Source of the DNA: Phyto melanocephala
Lineage: Eukaryota > Arthropoda > Insecta > Diptera > Rhinophoridae
DNA length: 64,000 bases
Assembly: GCA_941918925.1 (NCBI GenBank)
Contig: OW799236.1
Location: 90,286,187 to 90,350,186 of the forward strand
Reading direction: 5' to 3'
The notes below the pieces were generated by a model that did no database searches, was not told the origin of the DNA, and worked only from the letters and a program-made list of their open reading frames with translations. This document shows positions 45,421 through 59,800 of the stretch, piece after piece. The number at the start of each line of letters is the position of its first letter. Within the stretch, counting starts at the first letter, position 1. The position numbers and the translations under genes are program-made.

Positions 45421-47349
45421 AAATTCCAAAATTTTTTTTAAAAATGACACTAATGCAGTGTCATTAAGTGCACCTTGGGCAACCATAACTATAAGGCGTC
45501 ATATCTGTAGCATTCCAAAAATGGCCATTTTTTCGATGATCTTCCCAAGAATTCGTCTTAAAATTTGATTATTTTTTTTTTAAATTTAATTTTATAAAAT
45601 TTAGAAATTTTTTTTAAACATAACACTAATGCAGTGTCATTAAGTACTCCTTGGGCAACCATAACTATAAGGCGTCATATCTGTAGCATTCCAAAAATGG
45701 CCATTTTTTCGATGATCTTCCCAAGAATTCGTCTTAAAATTTGATTATTTTTTTTTTAAATTCAATTTTATAAAATTCAAGAATTTTTTTTAAAAATAAC
45801 ACTAATGCAGTGTCATTAAGTGCACCTTGGGCAACCATAGCTATAAGGCGTCATATCTGTAGCATTCCAAAAATGGCCATTTTTTCAATGATCTTCTCAA
45901 GAATTCGTCTTAAAATTTGATTATTTTTTCTTTAAATTCAATTTTCTAAAATTCAAGAATTTTTTTTAAATATAACACTAATGCAGTGTCATTAAGTACT
46001 CCTTGCGCCACCACACCTATATAGTGTCATATGTGTAGCGTTCCAAAAATGGCCATTTTTTCGATGATCTTCTCAAGAATTCGCCTTAAAATTTGAATAT
46101 TTTTTCTTTAAATTCAATTTTCTAAAATTCAAGAATTTTTTTTAAAAATAACACTAATGCAGTGTCATTAAGTACACCTTGGGTAACCATAACTATAAGG
46201 CGTCATATCTGTAGCATTCCAAAAATGGCCATTTTTTCGATGATCTTCCCAAGAATTCGTCTTAAAATTTGATTATTTTTTTTTTAAATTCAATTTTATA
46301 AAATTCAAGAATTTTTTTTAAAAATAACACTAATGCAGTGTCATTAAGTACACCTTGGGCAACCATAACTATAAGGCGTCATATCTGTAGCATTCCAAAA
46401 ATGGCCATTTTTTCGATGATCTTCCCAAGAATTCGTCTTAAAATTTGATTATTTTTTTTTTCAAATTAAATTTTATAAAATTCAGAAATTTTTTTTAAAA
46501 ATAACACTAATGCAGTGTCATTAAGTACACCTTGGGTAACCATAACTATAAGGCGTCATATCTGTAGCATTCCAAAAATGGCCATTTTTTCGATGATCTT
46601 CGCAAGAATTCGTCTTAAAATTTGATTATTTTTTTCTCAAATTCAATTTTATAAAATTCAGATTTTTTTTTTTAAAATAACACTAATGCAGTGTCATTAA
46701 GTACTCCACACCTATTTAGTGTCATATCTGTAGCATTCCAAAAATGGCCATTTTTTCGATGATCTTCCCAAGAATTCGTCTTAAAATTTGATTATTTTTT
46801 TTTCAAATTCAATTTTATAAAATTCAGAAATTTTTTTTAAAAATAACACTAATGCAGTGTCATTAAGTACACCTTGGGTAACCATAACTATAAGGCGTCA
46901 TATCTGTAGCATTCCAAAAATGGCCATCTTTTCGATGATCTTCCCAAGAATTCGTCTTAAAATTTGATTATTTTCTTTTTAAATTCAATTTTATAAAATT
47001 CAAGAATTTTTTTTAAAAATAACACTAATGCAGTGTCATTAAGTGCACCTTGGGCAACCATAGCTATAAGGCGTCATATCTGTAGCATTCCAAAAATGGC
47101 CATCTTTTCGATGATCTTCCCAAGAATTCGTCTTAAAATTTGATTATTTTCTTTTCAAATTCAATTTTATAAAATTCAGAAATTTTTTTTAAAAATAACA
47201 CTAATGCAGTGTCATTAAGTACACCTTGGGCAACCATAACTATAAGGCGTCATATCTGTAGCATTCCAAAAATGGCCATTTTTTCGATGATCTTCCCAAG
47301 AATTCGTCTTAAAATTTGATTATTTTTCTTTAAATTCAATTTTCTAAAA

Positions 47350-48900
47350 TTCCAAAATTTTTTTTAATATGACACTAATGTAGTGTCATTAAGTACTCCT
47401 TGCGCCACCACACCTATATAGTTTCAAATGTGTAGCATTCCAAAAAAGAAAACTTTTTCGATGATATTTTCAAGAATTCGTTTTAAAATTTGATTATTTT
47501 TTTTTTAAATTAAATTTTCTAAAATTCCAAATTTTTTAATATGACACTAATGCAGTGTCATTAAGTACTCCTTGGGCCACCACACCTATATAGTGTCATA
47601 TGTGTAGCATTCCAAAAATGGCAATTTTTTCGATGATCTTCTCAAGAATTCGTCTTAAAATTTGATTATTTTTTCTTTAAATTCAATTTTATAAAATTCA
47701 AGAATTTTTTTTAAATATAACACTAATGCAGTGTCATTAAGCACTCCTTGCGTCACCACACCTATATAGTGTCATATGTGTAGCATTCCAAAAATGGCCA
47801 TTTTTTCGATGATCTTCTCAAGAATTCGTCTTAAAATTTGATTATCTTTTCTTTGAATTCAATTTTCTAAAATTCAAGAATTTTTTTTTTAAATATAACA
47901 CTAATGCAGTGTCATTAAGTACTCCTTGGGCAACCATAACTATAAGGCTTCATATCTGTAGCGTTCCAAAAATGGCCATTTTTTCGATGATCTTCCCAAG
48001 AATTCGTCTTAAAATTTGATTATTTTTTTTTTAAATTCAATTTTTTAAAATTCAAGAATTTTTTTTTTAAATATAACACTAATGCAGTGTCATTAAGTAC
48101 ACCTTGGGCAACCATAACTATAAGGCGTCATATCTGTAGCATTCCAAAAATGGCCATTTTTTCGATGATCTTCCCAAGAATTCGTCTTAAAATTTGATTA
48201 TTTTTTTTTTGAATTCAATTTTCTAAAATTCCAAAATTTTTTTTAATATGACACTAATGTAGTGTCATTAAGTACTCCTTGCGCCACCACACCTATATAG
48301 TTTCAAATGTGTAGCATTCCAAAAAAGAAAACTTTTTCGATGATATTTTCAAGAATTCGTTTTAAAATTTGATTATTTTTTTTTTAAATTAAATTTTCTA
48401 AAATTCCAAATTTTTTAATATGACACTAATGCAGTGTCATTAAGTACTCCTTGGGCCACCACACCTATATAGTGTCATATGTGTAGCATTCCAAAAATGG
48501 CAATTTTTTCGATGATCTTCTCAAGAATTCGTCTTAAAATTTGATTATTTTTTCTTTAAATTCAATTTTATAAAATTCAAGAATTTTTTTTAAATATAAC
48601 ACTAATGCAGTGTCATTAAGCACTCCTTGCGTCACCACACCTATATAGTGTCATATGTGTAGCATTCCAAAAATGGCCATTTTTTCGATGATCTTCTCAA
48701 GAATTCGTCTTAAAATTTGATTATCTTTTCTTTGAATTCAATTTTCTAAAATTCAAGAATTTTTTTTTTAAATATAACACTAATGCAGTGTCATTAAGTA
48801 CTCCTTGGGCAACCATAACTATAAGGCTTCATATCTGTAGCGTTCCAAAAATGGCCATTTTTTCGATGATTTTCCCAAGAATTCGTCTTAAAATTTGATT
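47350..48900 (+). repeat. 5-monomer higher-order duplication (879 bp)
   Basis: The rare monomer with TAGTTTCAAATGTG and CCAAAAAAGAAAACTTTTTC occurs with its neighbours in the same order at 47402 and 48281 (offset 879). The next four monomers match variant by variant (GCACTCCTTGCGTCACC, GATTATCTTTTCTTTG). Single relatives also lie near 55850 and 56370. Confidence 0.85.
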
Positions 48901-51900
48901 ATTTTTTTTTCAAATTCAATTTTATAAAATTCAAGAATTTTTTTTTAAAAATAACACTAATGCAGTGTCATTAAGTACTCCTTGGGCAACCATAACTATA
49001 AGGCGTCATATCTGTAGCATTCCAAAAATGTTCATTTATTCGATGATTTTCCCAAGAATTCGTCTTAAAATTTGATTATTTTTTTTTTAAATTCAATTTT
49101 ATAAAATTCAAGAATTTATTTTTAAAATAACACTAATGCAGTGTCATTAAGTACACCTTGGGCAACCATAACTATAAGGCGTCATATCTGTAGCATTCCA
49201 AAAATGGCCATTTTTTCGATGATCTTCCCAAGAATTCGTCTTAAAATTTGATTATTTTTTTTTTAAATTCAATTTTATAAAATTCAAGAATTTATTTTTA
49301 AAATAACACTAATACAGTGTCATTAAGTACACCTTGGGCAACCATAACTATAAGGCGTCATATCTGTAGCATTCCAAAAATGTTCATTTTTTCGATGATC
49401 TTCCCAAGAATTCGTCTTAAAATTTGATTATTTTTTTTTTGAATTCAATTTTCTAAAATTCAAGAATTTTTTTTTAAAAATAACACTAATGCAGTGTCAT
49501 TAAGTACTCCTTGGGCAACCATAACTATAAGGCGTCATATCTGTAGCATTCCAAAAATGGCCATTTTTTCGATGATCTTCCCAAGAATTCGTCTTAAAAT
49601 TTGATTATTTTTTTTTTAAATTCAATTTTATAAAATTCAAGAATTTATTTTTAAAATAACACTAATGCAGTGTCATTAAGTACACCTTGGGCAACCATAA
49701 CTATAAGGCGTCATATCTGTAGCATTCCAAAAATGTTCATTTTTTCGATGATCTTCCCAAGAATTCGTCTTAAAATTTGATTATTTTTTTTTTAAATTCA
49801 ATTTTATAAAATTCAAGAATTTTTTTTTAAAAATAACACTAATGCAGTGTCATTAAGTACACCTTGGGCAACCATAACTATAAGGCTTCATATCTGTAGC
49901 GTTCCAAAAATGGCCATTTTTTCGATGATTTTCCCAAGAATTCGTCTTAAAATTTGATTATTTTTTTTTCAAATTCAATTTTATAAAATTCAAGAATTTT
50001 TTTTTAAAAATAACACTAATGCAGTGTCATTAAGTACTCCTTGGGCAACCATAACTATAAGGCTTCATATCTGTAGCGTTCCAAAAATGGCCATTTTTTC
50101 GATGATTTTCCCAAGAATTCGTCTTAAAATTTGATTATTTTTTTTTCAAATTCAATTTTATAAAATTCAGAAATTTTTCTTAAAAATAACACTAATGCAG
50201 TGTCATTAAGTACACCTTGGGCAACCATAACTATAAGGCGCCATATCTGTAGCATTCCAAAAATGGCAATTTTTTCGATGATCTTCCCAAGAATTCGTCT
50301 TAAAATTTGATTATTTTTTTTTTAAATTCAATTTTATAAAATTCAAGAATTTATTTTTAAAATAACACTAATGCAGTGTCATTAAGTACACCTTGGGCAA
50401 CCATAACTATAAGGCGTCATATCTGTAGCATTCCAAAAATGTTCATTTATTCGATGATTTTCCCAAGAATTCGTCTTAAAATTTGATTATTTTTTTTTTA
50501 ATTCAATTTTATAATATTCAAGAATTTTTTTTTAAAAATAACACTAATGCAGTGTCATTAAGTACACCTTGGGCAACCATAACTATAAGGCGTCATATCT
50601 GTAGCATTCCAAAAATGTTCATTTATTCGATGATTTTCCCAAGAATTCGTCTTAAAATTTGATTATTTTTTTTTTAAATTCAATTATATAAAATTCAAGA
50701 ATTTATTTTTAAAATAACACTAATGCAGTGTCATTAAGTACACCTTGGGCAACCATAACTATAAGGCGTCATATCTGTAGCATTCCAAAAATGTTCATTT
50801 ATTCGATGATTTTCCCAAGAATTCGTCTTAAAATTTGATTATTTTTTTTTAAATTCAATTTTATAAAATTCAGAAATTTTTCTTAAAAATAACACTAATG
50901 CAGTGTCATTAAGTACACCTTGGGCAACCATAACTATAAGGCGCCATATCTGTAGCATTCCAAAAATGCCAATTTTTTCGATGATCTTCCCAAGAATTCG
51001 TCTTAAAATTTGATTATTTTTTTTTTAAATTCAATTTTATAAAATTCAAGAATTTTTTTTAAAAATAACACTAATGCATTGTCATTAAGTACTCCTTGGG
51101 CAAAAACAACAATAAGGCGTCATATCTGTAGCATTCCAAAAATGGCCATTTATTCGATGATTTTCCCAAGAATTCGTCTTAAAATTTGATTATTTTTTTT
51201 TTAAATTCAATTTTATAAAATTCAAGAATTTTTTTTTAAAAATAACACTAATGCAGTGTCATTAAGTACACCTTGGGCAACCATAACTATAAGGCGTCAT
51301 ATCTGTAGCATTCCAAAAATGGCCATTTTTTCGATGATCTTCCCAAGAATTCGTCTTAAAATTTGATTATTTTTTTTTAAATTCAATTTTATAAAATTCA
51401 AGATTTTTTTTTAAAAATAACACTAATGCAGTGTCAATAAGTACTCCTTGGGCAACCATAACTATAAGGCGTCATATCTGGAGCATTCCAAAAATGGCCA
51501 TTTTTTCGATGATCTTCCCAAGAATTCGTCTTAAAATTTGATTATTTTTTTTTTAAATTCAATTTTCTAAAATTCAAGAATTTTTTTTAAAAATAACACT
51601 AATGCAGTGTCATTAAGTACACCTTGGGCAACCATAACTATAAGGCGTCATATCTGTAGCATTTCAAAAATGGCCATTTTTTCGATGATCTTCCCAAGAA
51701 TTCGTCTTAAAATTTGATTATTTTTTTTTAAATTCAATTTTATAAAATTCAAGAATTTTTTTTAAAAATAACACTAATGCAGTGTCATTAAGTGCACCTT
51801 GGGCAACCATAACTATAAGGCGTCATATCTGTAGCATTCCAAAAATGGCCATTTTTTCGATGATCTTCCCAAGAATTCGTCTTAAAATTTGATTATTTTT

Positions 51901-54900
51901 TTTTTAAATTCAATTTTATAAAATTCAAGATTTTTTTTTAAAAATAACACTAATGCAGTGTCATTAAGTACACCTTGGGCAACCATAACTATAAGGCGTC
52001 GTATCTGTAGCATTCCAAAAATGGCAATTTTTTCGATGATCTTCCCAAGAATTCGTCTTAAAATTTGATTATTTCTTTTTCAAATTCAATTTTATAAAAT
52101 TCAGAAATTTTTTTTAAAAATAACACTAATGCAGTGTCATTAAGTACACCTTGGGTAACCATAACTATAAGGCGTCATATCTGTAGCATTCCAAAAATGG
52201 CCATTTTTTCGATGATCTTCCCAAGAATTCGTCTTAAAATTTGATTATTTTTTTTTTCAAATTCAATTTTATAAAATTCAGAAATTTTTTTTAAAAATAA
52301 CACTAATGCGGTGTCATTAAGTACACCTTGGGTAACCATAACTATAAGGCGTCATATCTGTAGCATTCCAAAAATGGCCATTTTTTCGATGATATTCCAA
52401 AGAATTCGTCTTAAAATTTGATTATTTTTTTTTTCAAATTCAATTTTATAAAATTCAGAAATTTTTTTTAAAAATAACACTAATGCAGTGTCATTAAGTA
52501 CACCTTGGGTAACCATAACTATTAGGCGACATATCTGTAGCATTCTAAAAATGGCCATCTTTTTGATGATCTTCCCAAGAATTCGTCTTAAAATTTGATT
52601 ATTTTTTTTTTTAATTCAATTTTATAAAATTCAAGAATTTTTTTTAAAAATAACTTTAATGCACTGTCCTTAAGTAGACCTTGGGCAACCATAACTATAA
52701 GGCGTCATATCTGTAGCATTCCAAAAATGGCCATTTTTTCGATGATCTTCCCAAGAATTCGTCTTAAAATTTGATTATTTTTCTTTAAATTCAATTTTCT
52801 AAAATTCCAAAATTTTTTTTAATAATAACACTAATGCTGTGTCATTAAGTACACCTTGGGCAACCATAACTATAAGGCGTCATATCTGTAGCATTCCAAA
52901 AATGGCCATTTTTTCGATGATCTTCCCAAGAATTCGTCTTAAAATTTGATTATTTTTTTTTTCAAATTCAATTTTATAAAATTCAGAAATTTTTTTTAAA
53001 AATAACACTAATGCAGTGTCATTAAGTACACCTTGGGCAACCATAACTATAAGGCGTCATATCTGTAGCATTCCAAAAATGGCCATTTTTTCGATGATCT
53101 TCCCAAGAATTCGTCTTAAAATTTGATTTTTTTTTTTTTCAAATTCAATTTTATAAAATTCAAAAATTTTTTTTAAAAATAACACTAATGCAGTGTCATT
53201 AAGTGCACCTTGGGCAACCATAACTATAAGGTGTCATATCTGTAGCATTCCAAAAATGGCCATTTTTTCGATGATCTTCCCAAGAATTCGTCTTAAAATT
53301 TGATTATTTTTTTTTTAAATTTAATTTTATAAAATTTAGAAATTTTTTTTAAATATAACACTAATGCAGTGTCATTAAGTACTCCTTGGGCAACCATAAC
53401 TATAAGGCGTCATATCTGTAGCATTCCAAAAATGGCCATTTTTTCGATGATCTTCCCAAGAATTCGTCTTAATTTTGATTATTTTTTTTTTAAATTCAAT
53501 TTTATAAAATTCAAGAATTTTTTTTAAAAATAACACTAATGCAGTGTCATTAAGTACACCTTGGGTAACCATAACTATAAGGCGTCATATCTGTAGCATT
53601 CCAAAAATGGCCATTTTTTCGATGATCTTCCCAAGAATTCGTCTTAAAATTTGATTATTTTTTTTTCAAATTCAATTTTATAAAATTCAGAAATTTTTTT
53701 TAAAAATAATACTAATGCAGTGTCATTAAGTACACCTTGGGCAACCATAACTATAAGGCGTCATATCTGTAGCATTCCAAAAATGGCCAGTTTTTCGATG
53801 ATCTTCCCAAGAATTCGTCTTAAAATTTGATTATTTTTTCTTTAAATTCAAGTTTCTAAAATTCAAGAATTTTTTTTAAATATAAGACTAATGCAGTGTC
53901 ATTAAGTTCTCCTTGGGCCACCACACGTATATAGTGCCATATGTATGGAACTCCAAAAATGGCCAGTTTTTCGATGATCTTCCCAAGAATTCGTCTTAAA
54001 ATTTGATTATTTTTTTTTCAAATTCAATTTTATAAAATTTAGAAATTTTTTTTAAATATAACACTAATGAAGTGTCATTAAGTACTCCTTGGGCAACCAT
54101 AACTATAAGGCGTCATATCTGTAGCATTCCAAAAATGGCCATTTTTTCGATGATCTTCCCAAGAATTCGTCTTAAAATTTGATTATTTTTTTTTTAAATT
54201 TAATTTTATAAAATTTAGAAATTTTTTTTAAATATAACACTAATGCAGTGTCATTAAGTGCTCCTTGGGCAACCATAACTATAAGGCGTCATATCTGTAG
54301 CATTCCAAAAATGGCCATTTTTTCGATGATCTTCCCAAGAATTCGTCTTAAAATTTGATTATTTTTTTTTCAAATTCAATTTTATAAAATTCAGAAATTT
54401 TTTTTTAAAATAACACTAATGCAGTGTCATTAAGTACACCTTGGGCAACCATAACTATAAGGCGTCATATCTGTAGCATTCCAAAAATGGCCATTTTTTC
54501 GATGATCTTCCCAAGAATTCGTCTTAAAATTTGATTATTTTTTTTTCAAATTAAATTTTATAAAATTCAGAAATTTTTTTTAAAAATAACACTAATGCAG
54601 TGTCATTAAGTACACCTTGGGTAACCTTAACTATAAGGCGTCATATCTGTAGCATTCCAAAAATGGCCATTTTTTCGATGATCTTCGCAAGAATTCGTCT
54701 TAAAATTTGATTATTTTTTTTTCAAATTCAATTTTATAAAACTCAGAAATTTTTTTTAAAAATAACACTAATGCAGTGTCATTAAGTACACCTTGGGTAA
54801 CCATAACTATAAGGCGTCATATCTGTAGCATTCCAAAAATGGCCATTTTTTCGATGATCTTCCCAAGAATTCGTCTTAAAATTTGATTATTTTTTTTTCA

Positions 54901-56879
54901 AATTCAATTTTATGAAATTCAAGAATTTTTTTTAAAAATAACACTAATGCAGTGTCATTAAGTGCACCTTGGGCAACCATAACTATAAGGCATCTTATCT
55001 GTAGCATTCCAAAAATGGCCATTTTTTTGATGATCTTCCCAAGAATTCGTCTTAAAATTTGATTATTTTTTTTTTAAATTCAATTTTATAAAATTCAAGA
55101 ATTTTTTTTAAAAATAACACTAATGCAGTGTCATTAAGTGCACCTTGGGCAACCATAACTATAAGGCGTCTTATCTGTAGCATTCCAAAAATGGCCATTT
55201 TTTTGATGATCTTCCCAAGAATTCGTCTTAAAATTTGATTATTTTTTTTTTTCAAATTCAATTTTATAAAATTCAGAAATTTTTTTTAAAAATAACACTA
55301 ATGCAGTGTCATTAAGTACACCTTGGGTAACCATAACTATAAGACGTCATATCTGTAGCATTCCAAAAATGGCCATCTTTTTGATGATCTTCCCAAGAAT
55401 TCGTCTTAAAATTTGATTATTTTTTTTTTAAATTCAATTTTATAAAATTCAAGAATTTTTTTTCAAAATAACACTAATGCACTGTCCTTAAGTACACCTT
55501 GGGCAACCATAACTACAAGGCGTCATATCTGTAGCATTCCAAAAATGGCCATCTTTTCGATGATCTTCCCAAGAATTCGTCTTAAAATTTGATTATTTTT
55601 TTTTTAAATTCAATTTTATAAAATTCCAAAATTTTTTTTAAAAATAACACTAATGCAGTGTCATTAGGTACACCTTGGGCAACCATAACTATAAGGCGTA
55701 ATATCTGTAGCATTCCAAAAATGGCCATTTTTTCGATGATCTTCCCAAGAATTCGTCTTAAAATTTGATTATTTTTCTTTAAATTCAATTTTCTAAAATT
55801 CCAAAATTTTTTTTAATATGACACTAATGTAGTGTCATTAAGTACTCCTTGCGCCACCACACCTATATAGTTTCAAATGTGTAGCATTCCAAAAAAGAAA
55901 ACTTTTTCGATGATATTTTCAAGAATTCGTTTTAAAATTTGATTATTTTTTTTTTTAATTAAATTTTTTAAAATTCCAAAATTTTTTTTAATATTACACT
56001 TATGCAGTGTCATTAAGTACTCCTTGGGCCACCACACCTATATAGTGTCATATGTGTAGCATTCCAAAAATGGCCATTTTTTCGATGATCTTCTCAAGAA
56101 TTCGTCTTAAAATTTGATTATTTTTTCTTTAAATTCAATTTTATAAAATTCAAGAATTTTTTTTAAATATAACACTAATGCAGTGTCATTAAGTACTCCT
56201 TTGCGCCACCACACCTATATAGTGTCATATGTGTAGCATTCCAATGATCTTCGATGATCTTCTCAAGAATTCGTCTTAAAATTTAATTATTTTTTCTTTA
56301 AATTCAATTTTCTAAAATTCAAGAATTTTTTTTAAATATAACACTAATGCAATGTCATTAAGTACTCCTTGCGCCACCACACCTATATAGTTTCAAATAT
56401 GTAGCATTCCAAAAATGAAAATTTTTTCGATGATATTTTCAAGAATTCGTTTTAAAATTTGATTATTTTTTTTTTTAATTAAATTTTTTAAAATTCCAAA
56501 ATTTTTTTTAATATGACACTTATGCAGTATCATTAAGTACACCTTGGGTAACCATAACTATAAGGCGTCATATCTGTAGCATTCCAAAAATGGCCATTTT
56601 TTCGATGATCTTCTCAAGAATTCGTCTTAAAATTTGATTATTTTTTCTTTAAATTCAATTTTATAAAATTCAGAAATTTTTTTTAAAAATAACACTAATG
56701 CAGTGTCATTAAGTACACCTTGGGTAACCATAACTATAAGGCGTCATATCTGTAGCATTCCAAAAATGGCCATTTTTTCGATGATCTTCCCAAGAATTTG
56801 TCTTAAAATTTGATTATTTTTTTTTTAAATTCAATTTTATAAAATTCAGAAATTTTTTTTAAAAATAACACTAATGCAG

Positions 56880-59800
56880 TGTCATTAAGTACTCCACACC
56901 TATTTAGTGTCATATGTGTAGCATTCCAAAAATGGCCATTTTTTCGATGATCTTCCCAAAAATTCGTCTTAAAATTTGATTATTTTTTTTTCAAATTCAA
57001 TTTTATAAAATTCAGATTTTTTTTTTTAAAATAACACTAATGCAGTGTCATTAAGTACTCCACACCTATTTAGTGTCATATGTGTAGCATTCCAAAAATG
57101 GCAATTTTTTCGATGATCTTCGCAAGAATTCGTCTTAAAATTTGATTATTTTTTCTTTAAATTCAATTTTCTAAAATTTAAGAATTTTTTTTAAATATAA
57201 CACTAATGCAGTGTCATTAAGTACACCCTGGGCAACCATAGCTTTAAGGCGTCATATCTGTAGCATTCCAAAAATGGCCATTTTTTCGATGATCTTCGCA
57301 AGAATTCGTCTTAAAATTTGATTATTTTTTTCTCAAATTCAATTTTATAAAATTCAGATTTTTTTTTTTAAATAACACTAATGCAGTGTCATTAAGTACT
57401 CCACACCTATTTAGTGTCATATGTGTAGCATTCCAAAAATGGCCATTTTTTCGATGATCTTCGCAAGAATTCGTCTTAAAATTTGATTATTTTTTCTTTA
57501 AATTCAATTTTCTAAAATTCAAGAATTTTTTTTAAATATAACACTAATGCAGTGTCATTAAGTACACCCTGGGCAACCATAGCTTTAAGGCGTCATATCT
57601 GTAGCATTCTAAAAATGGCCATTTTTTCGATGATCTTCGCAAGAATTCGTCTTAAAATTTGATTATTTTTTTCTCAAATTCAATTTTATAAAATTCAGAT
57701 TTTTTTTTTTTAAATAACACTAACGCAGTGTCATTAAGTACTCCACAGCTATTTAGTGTCATATGTGTAGCATTCCAAAAATGGCCATTTTTTCGATGAT
57801 CTTCGCAAGAATTCGTCTTAAAATTTGATTATTTTTTTCTCAAATTCAATTTTATAAAATTCAGATTTTTTTTTTAAAATAACACTAATGCAGTGTCATT
57901 AAGTACTCCACACCTATTTAGTGTCATATGTGTAGCATTCCAAAAATGGCCATTTTTTCGATGATCTTCGCAAGAATTCGTCTTAAAATTTGATTATTTT
58001 TTTCTCAAATTCAATTTTATAAAATTCAGATTTTTTTTTTTAAATAACACTAATGCAGTGTCATTAAGTACTCCACACCTATTTAGTGTCATATGTGTAG
58101 CATTCCAAAAATGGCCATTTTTTCGATGATCTTCGCAAGAATTCGTCTTAAAATTTGATTATTTTTTCTTTAAATTCAATTTTCTAAAATTCAAGAATTT
58201 TTTTTAAATATAACACTAATGCAGTGTCATTAAGTACACCCTGGGCAACCATAGCTTTAAGGCGTCATATCTGTAGCATTCCAAAAATGGCCATTTTTTC
58301 GATGATCTTCGCAAGAATTCGTCTTAAAATTTGATTATTTTTTCTTTAAATTCAATTTTCTAAAATTCAAGAATTTTTTTTAAATATAACACTAATGCAG
58401 TGTCATTAAGTACACCCTGGGCAACCATAGCTTTAAGGCGTCATATCTGTAGCATTCTAAAAATGGCCATTTTTTCGATGATCTTCGCAAGAATTCGTCT
58501 TAAAATTTGATTATTTTTTTCTCAAATTCAATTTTATAAAATTCAGATTTTTTTTTTTAAATAACACTAACGCAGTGTCATTAAGTACTCCACACCTATT
58601 TAGTGTCATATGTGTAGCATTCCAAAAATGGCCATTTTTTCGATGATCTTCGCAAGAATTCGTCTTAAAATTTGATTATTTTTTTCTCAAATTCAATTTT
58701 ATAAAATTCAGATTTTTTTTTTTAAAATAACACTAATGCAGTGTCATTAAGTACTCCACACCTATTTAGTGTCATATGTGTAGCATTCCAAAAATGGCCA
58801 TTTTTTCGATGATCTTCGCAAGAATTCGTCTTAAAATTTGATTATTTTTTCTTTAAATTCAATTTTCTAAAATTCAAGAATTTTTTTTAAATATAACACT
58901 AATGCAGTGTCATTAAGTACACCCTGGGCAACCATAGCTTTAAGGCGTCATATCTGTAGCATTCCAAAAATGGCCATTTTTTCGATGATCTTCGCAAGAA
59001 TTCGTCTTAAAATTTGATTATTTTTTCTTTAAATTCAATTTTCTAAAATTCAAGAATTTTTCTTAAATATAACATTAATGCAGTGTCATTAAGTACACCC
59101 TGGGCAACCATAGCTTTAAGGCGTCATATCTGTAGCATTCCAAAAATGGCCATTTTTTCGATGATCTTCGCAAGAATTCGTCTTAAAATTTGATTATTTT
59201 TTTCTCAAATTCAATTTTATAAAATTCAGATTTTTTTTTTTAAAATAACACTAATGCAGTGTCATTAAGTACTCCACACCTATTTAGTGTCATATGTGTA
59301 GCATTCCAAAAATGGCCATTTTTTCGATGATCTTCGCAAGAATTTGTCTTAAAATTTGATTATTTTTTCTTTAAATTCAATTTTCTAAAATTCAAGAATT
59401 TTTTTTAAATATAACACTAATGCAGTGTCATTAAGTACTCCACACCTATTTAGTGTCATATGTGTAGCATTCCAAAAATGGCCATTTTTTCGATGATCTT
59501 CGCAAGAATTCGTCTTAAAATTTGATTATTTTTTTCTCAAATTCAATTTTATAAAATTCAGATTTTTTTTTTTAAATAACACTAATGCAGTGTCATTAAG
59601 TACTCCACACCTATTTAGTGTCATATGTGTAGCATTCCAAAAATGGCCATTTTTTCGATGATCTTCGCAAGAATTCGTCTTAAAATTTGATTATTTTTTC
59701 TTTAAATTCAATTTTCTAAAATTCAAGAATTTTTTTTAAATATAACACTAATGCAGTGTCATTAAGTACACCCTGGGCAACCATAGCTTTAAGGCGTCAT

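Noticed and set aside
52352..55788. Minus-strand open frames of 65-69 codons within the satellite
   Set aside because: They are translations of the monomer; the 176-bp period is not a multiple of three and stops appear in every monomer or two. Not genes.
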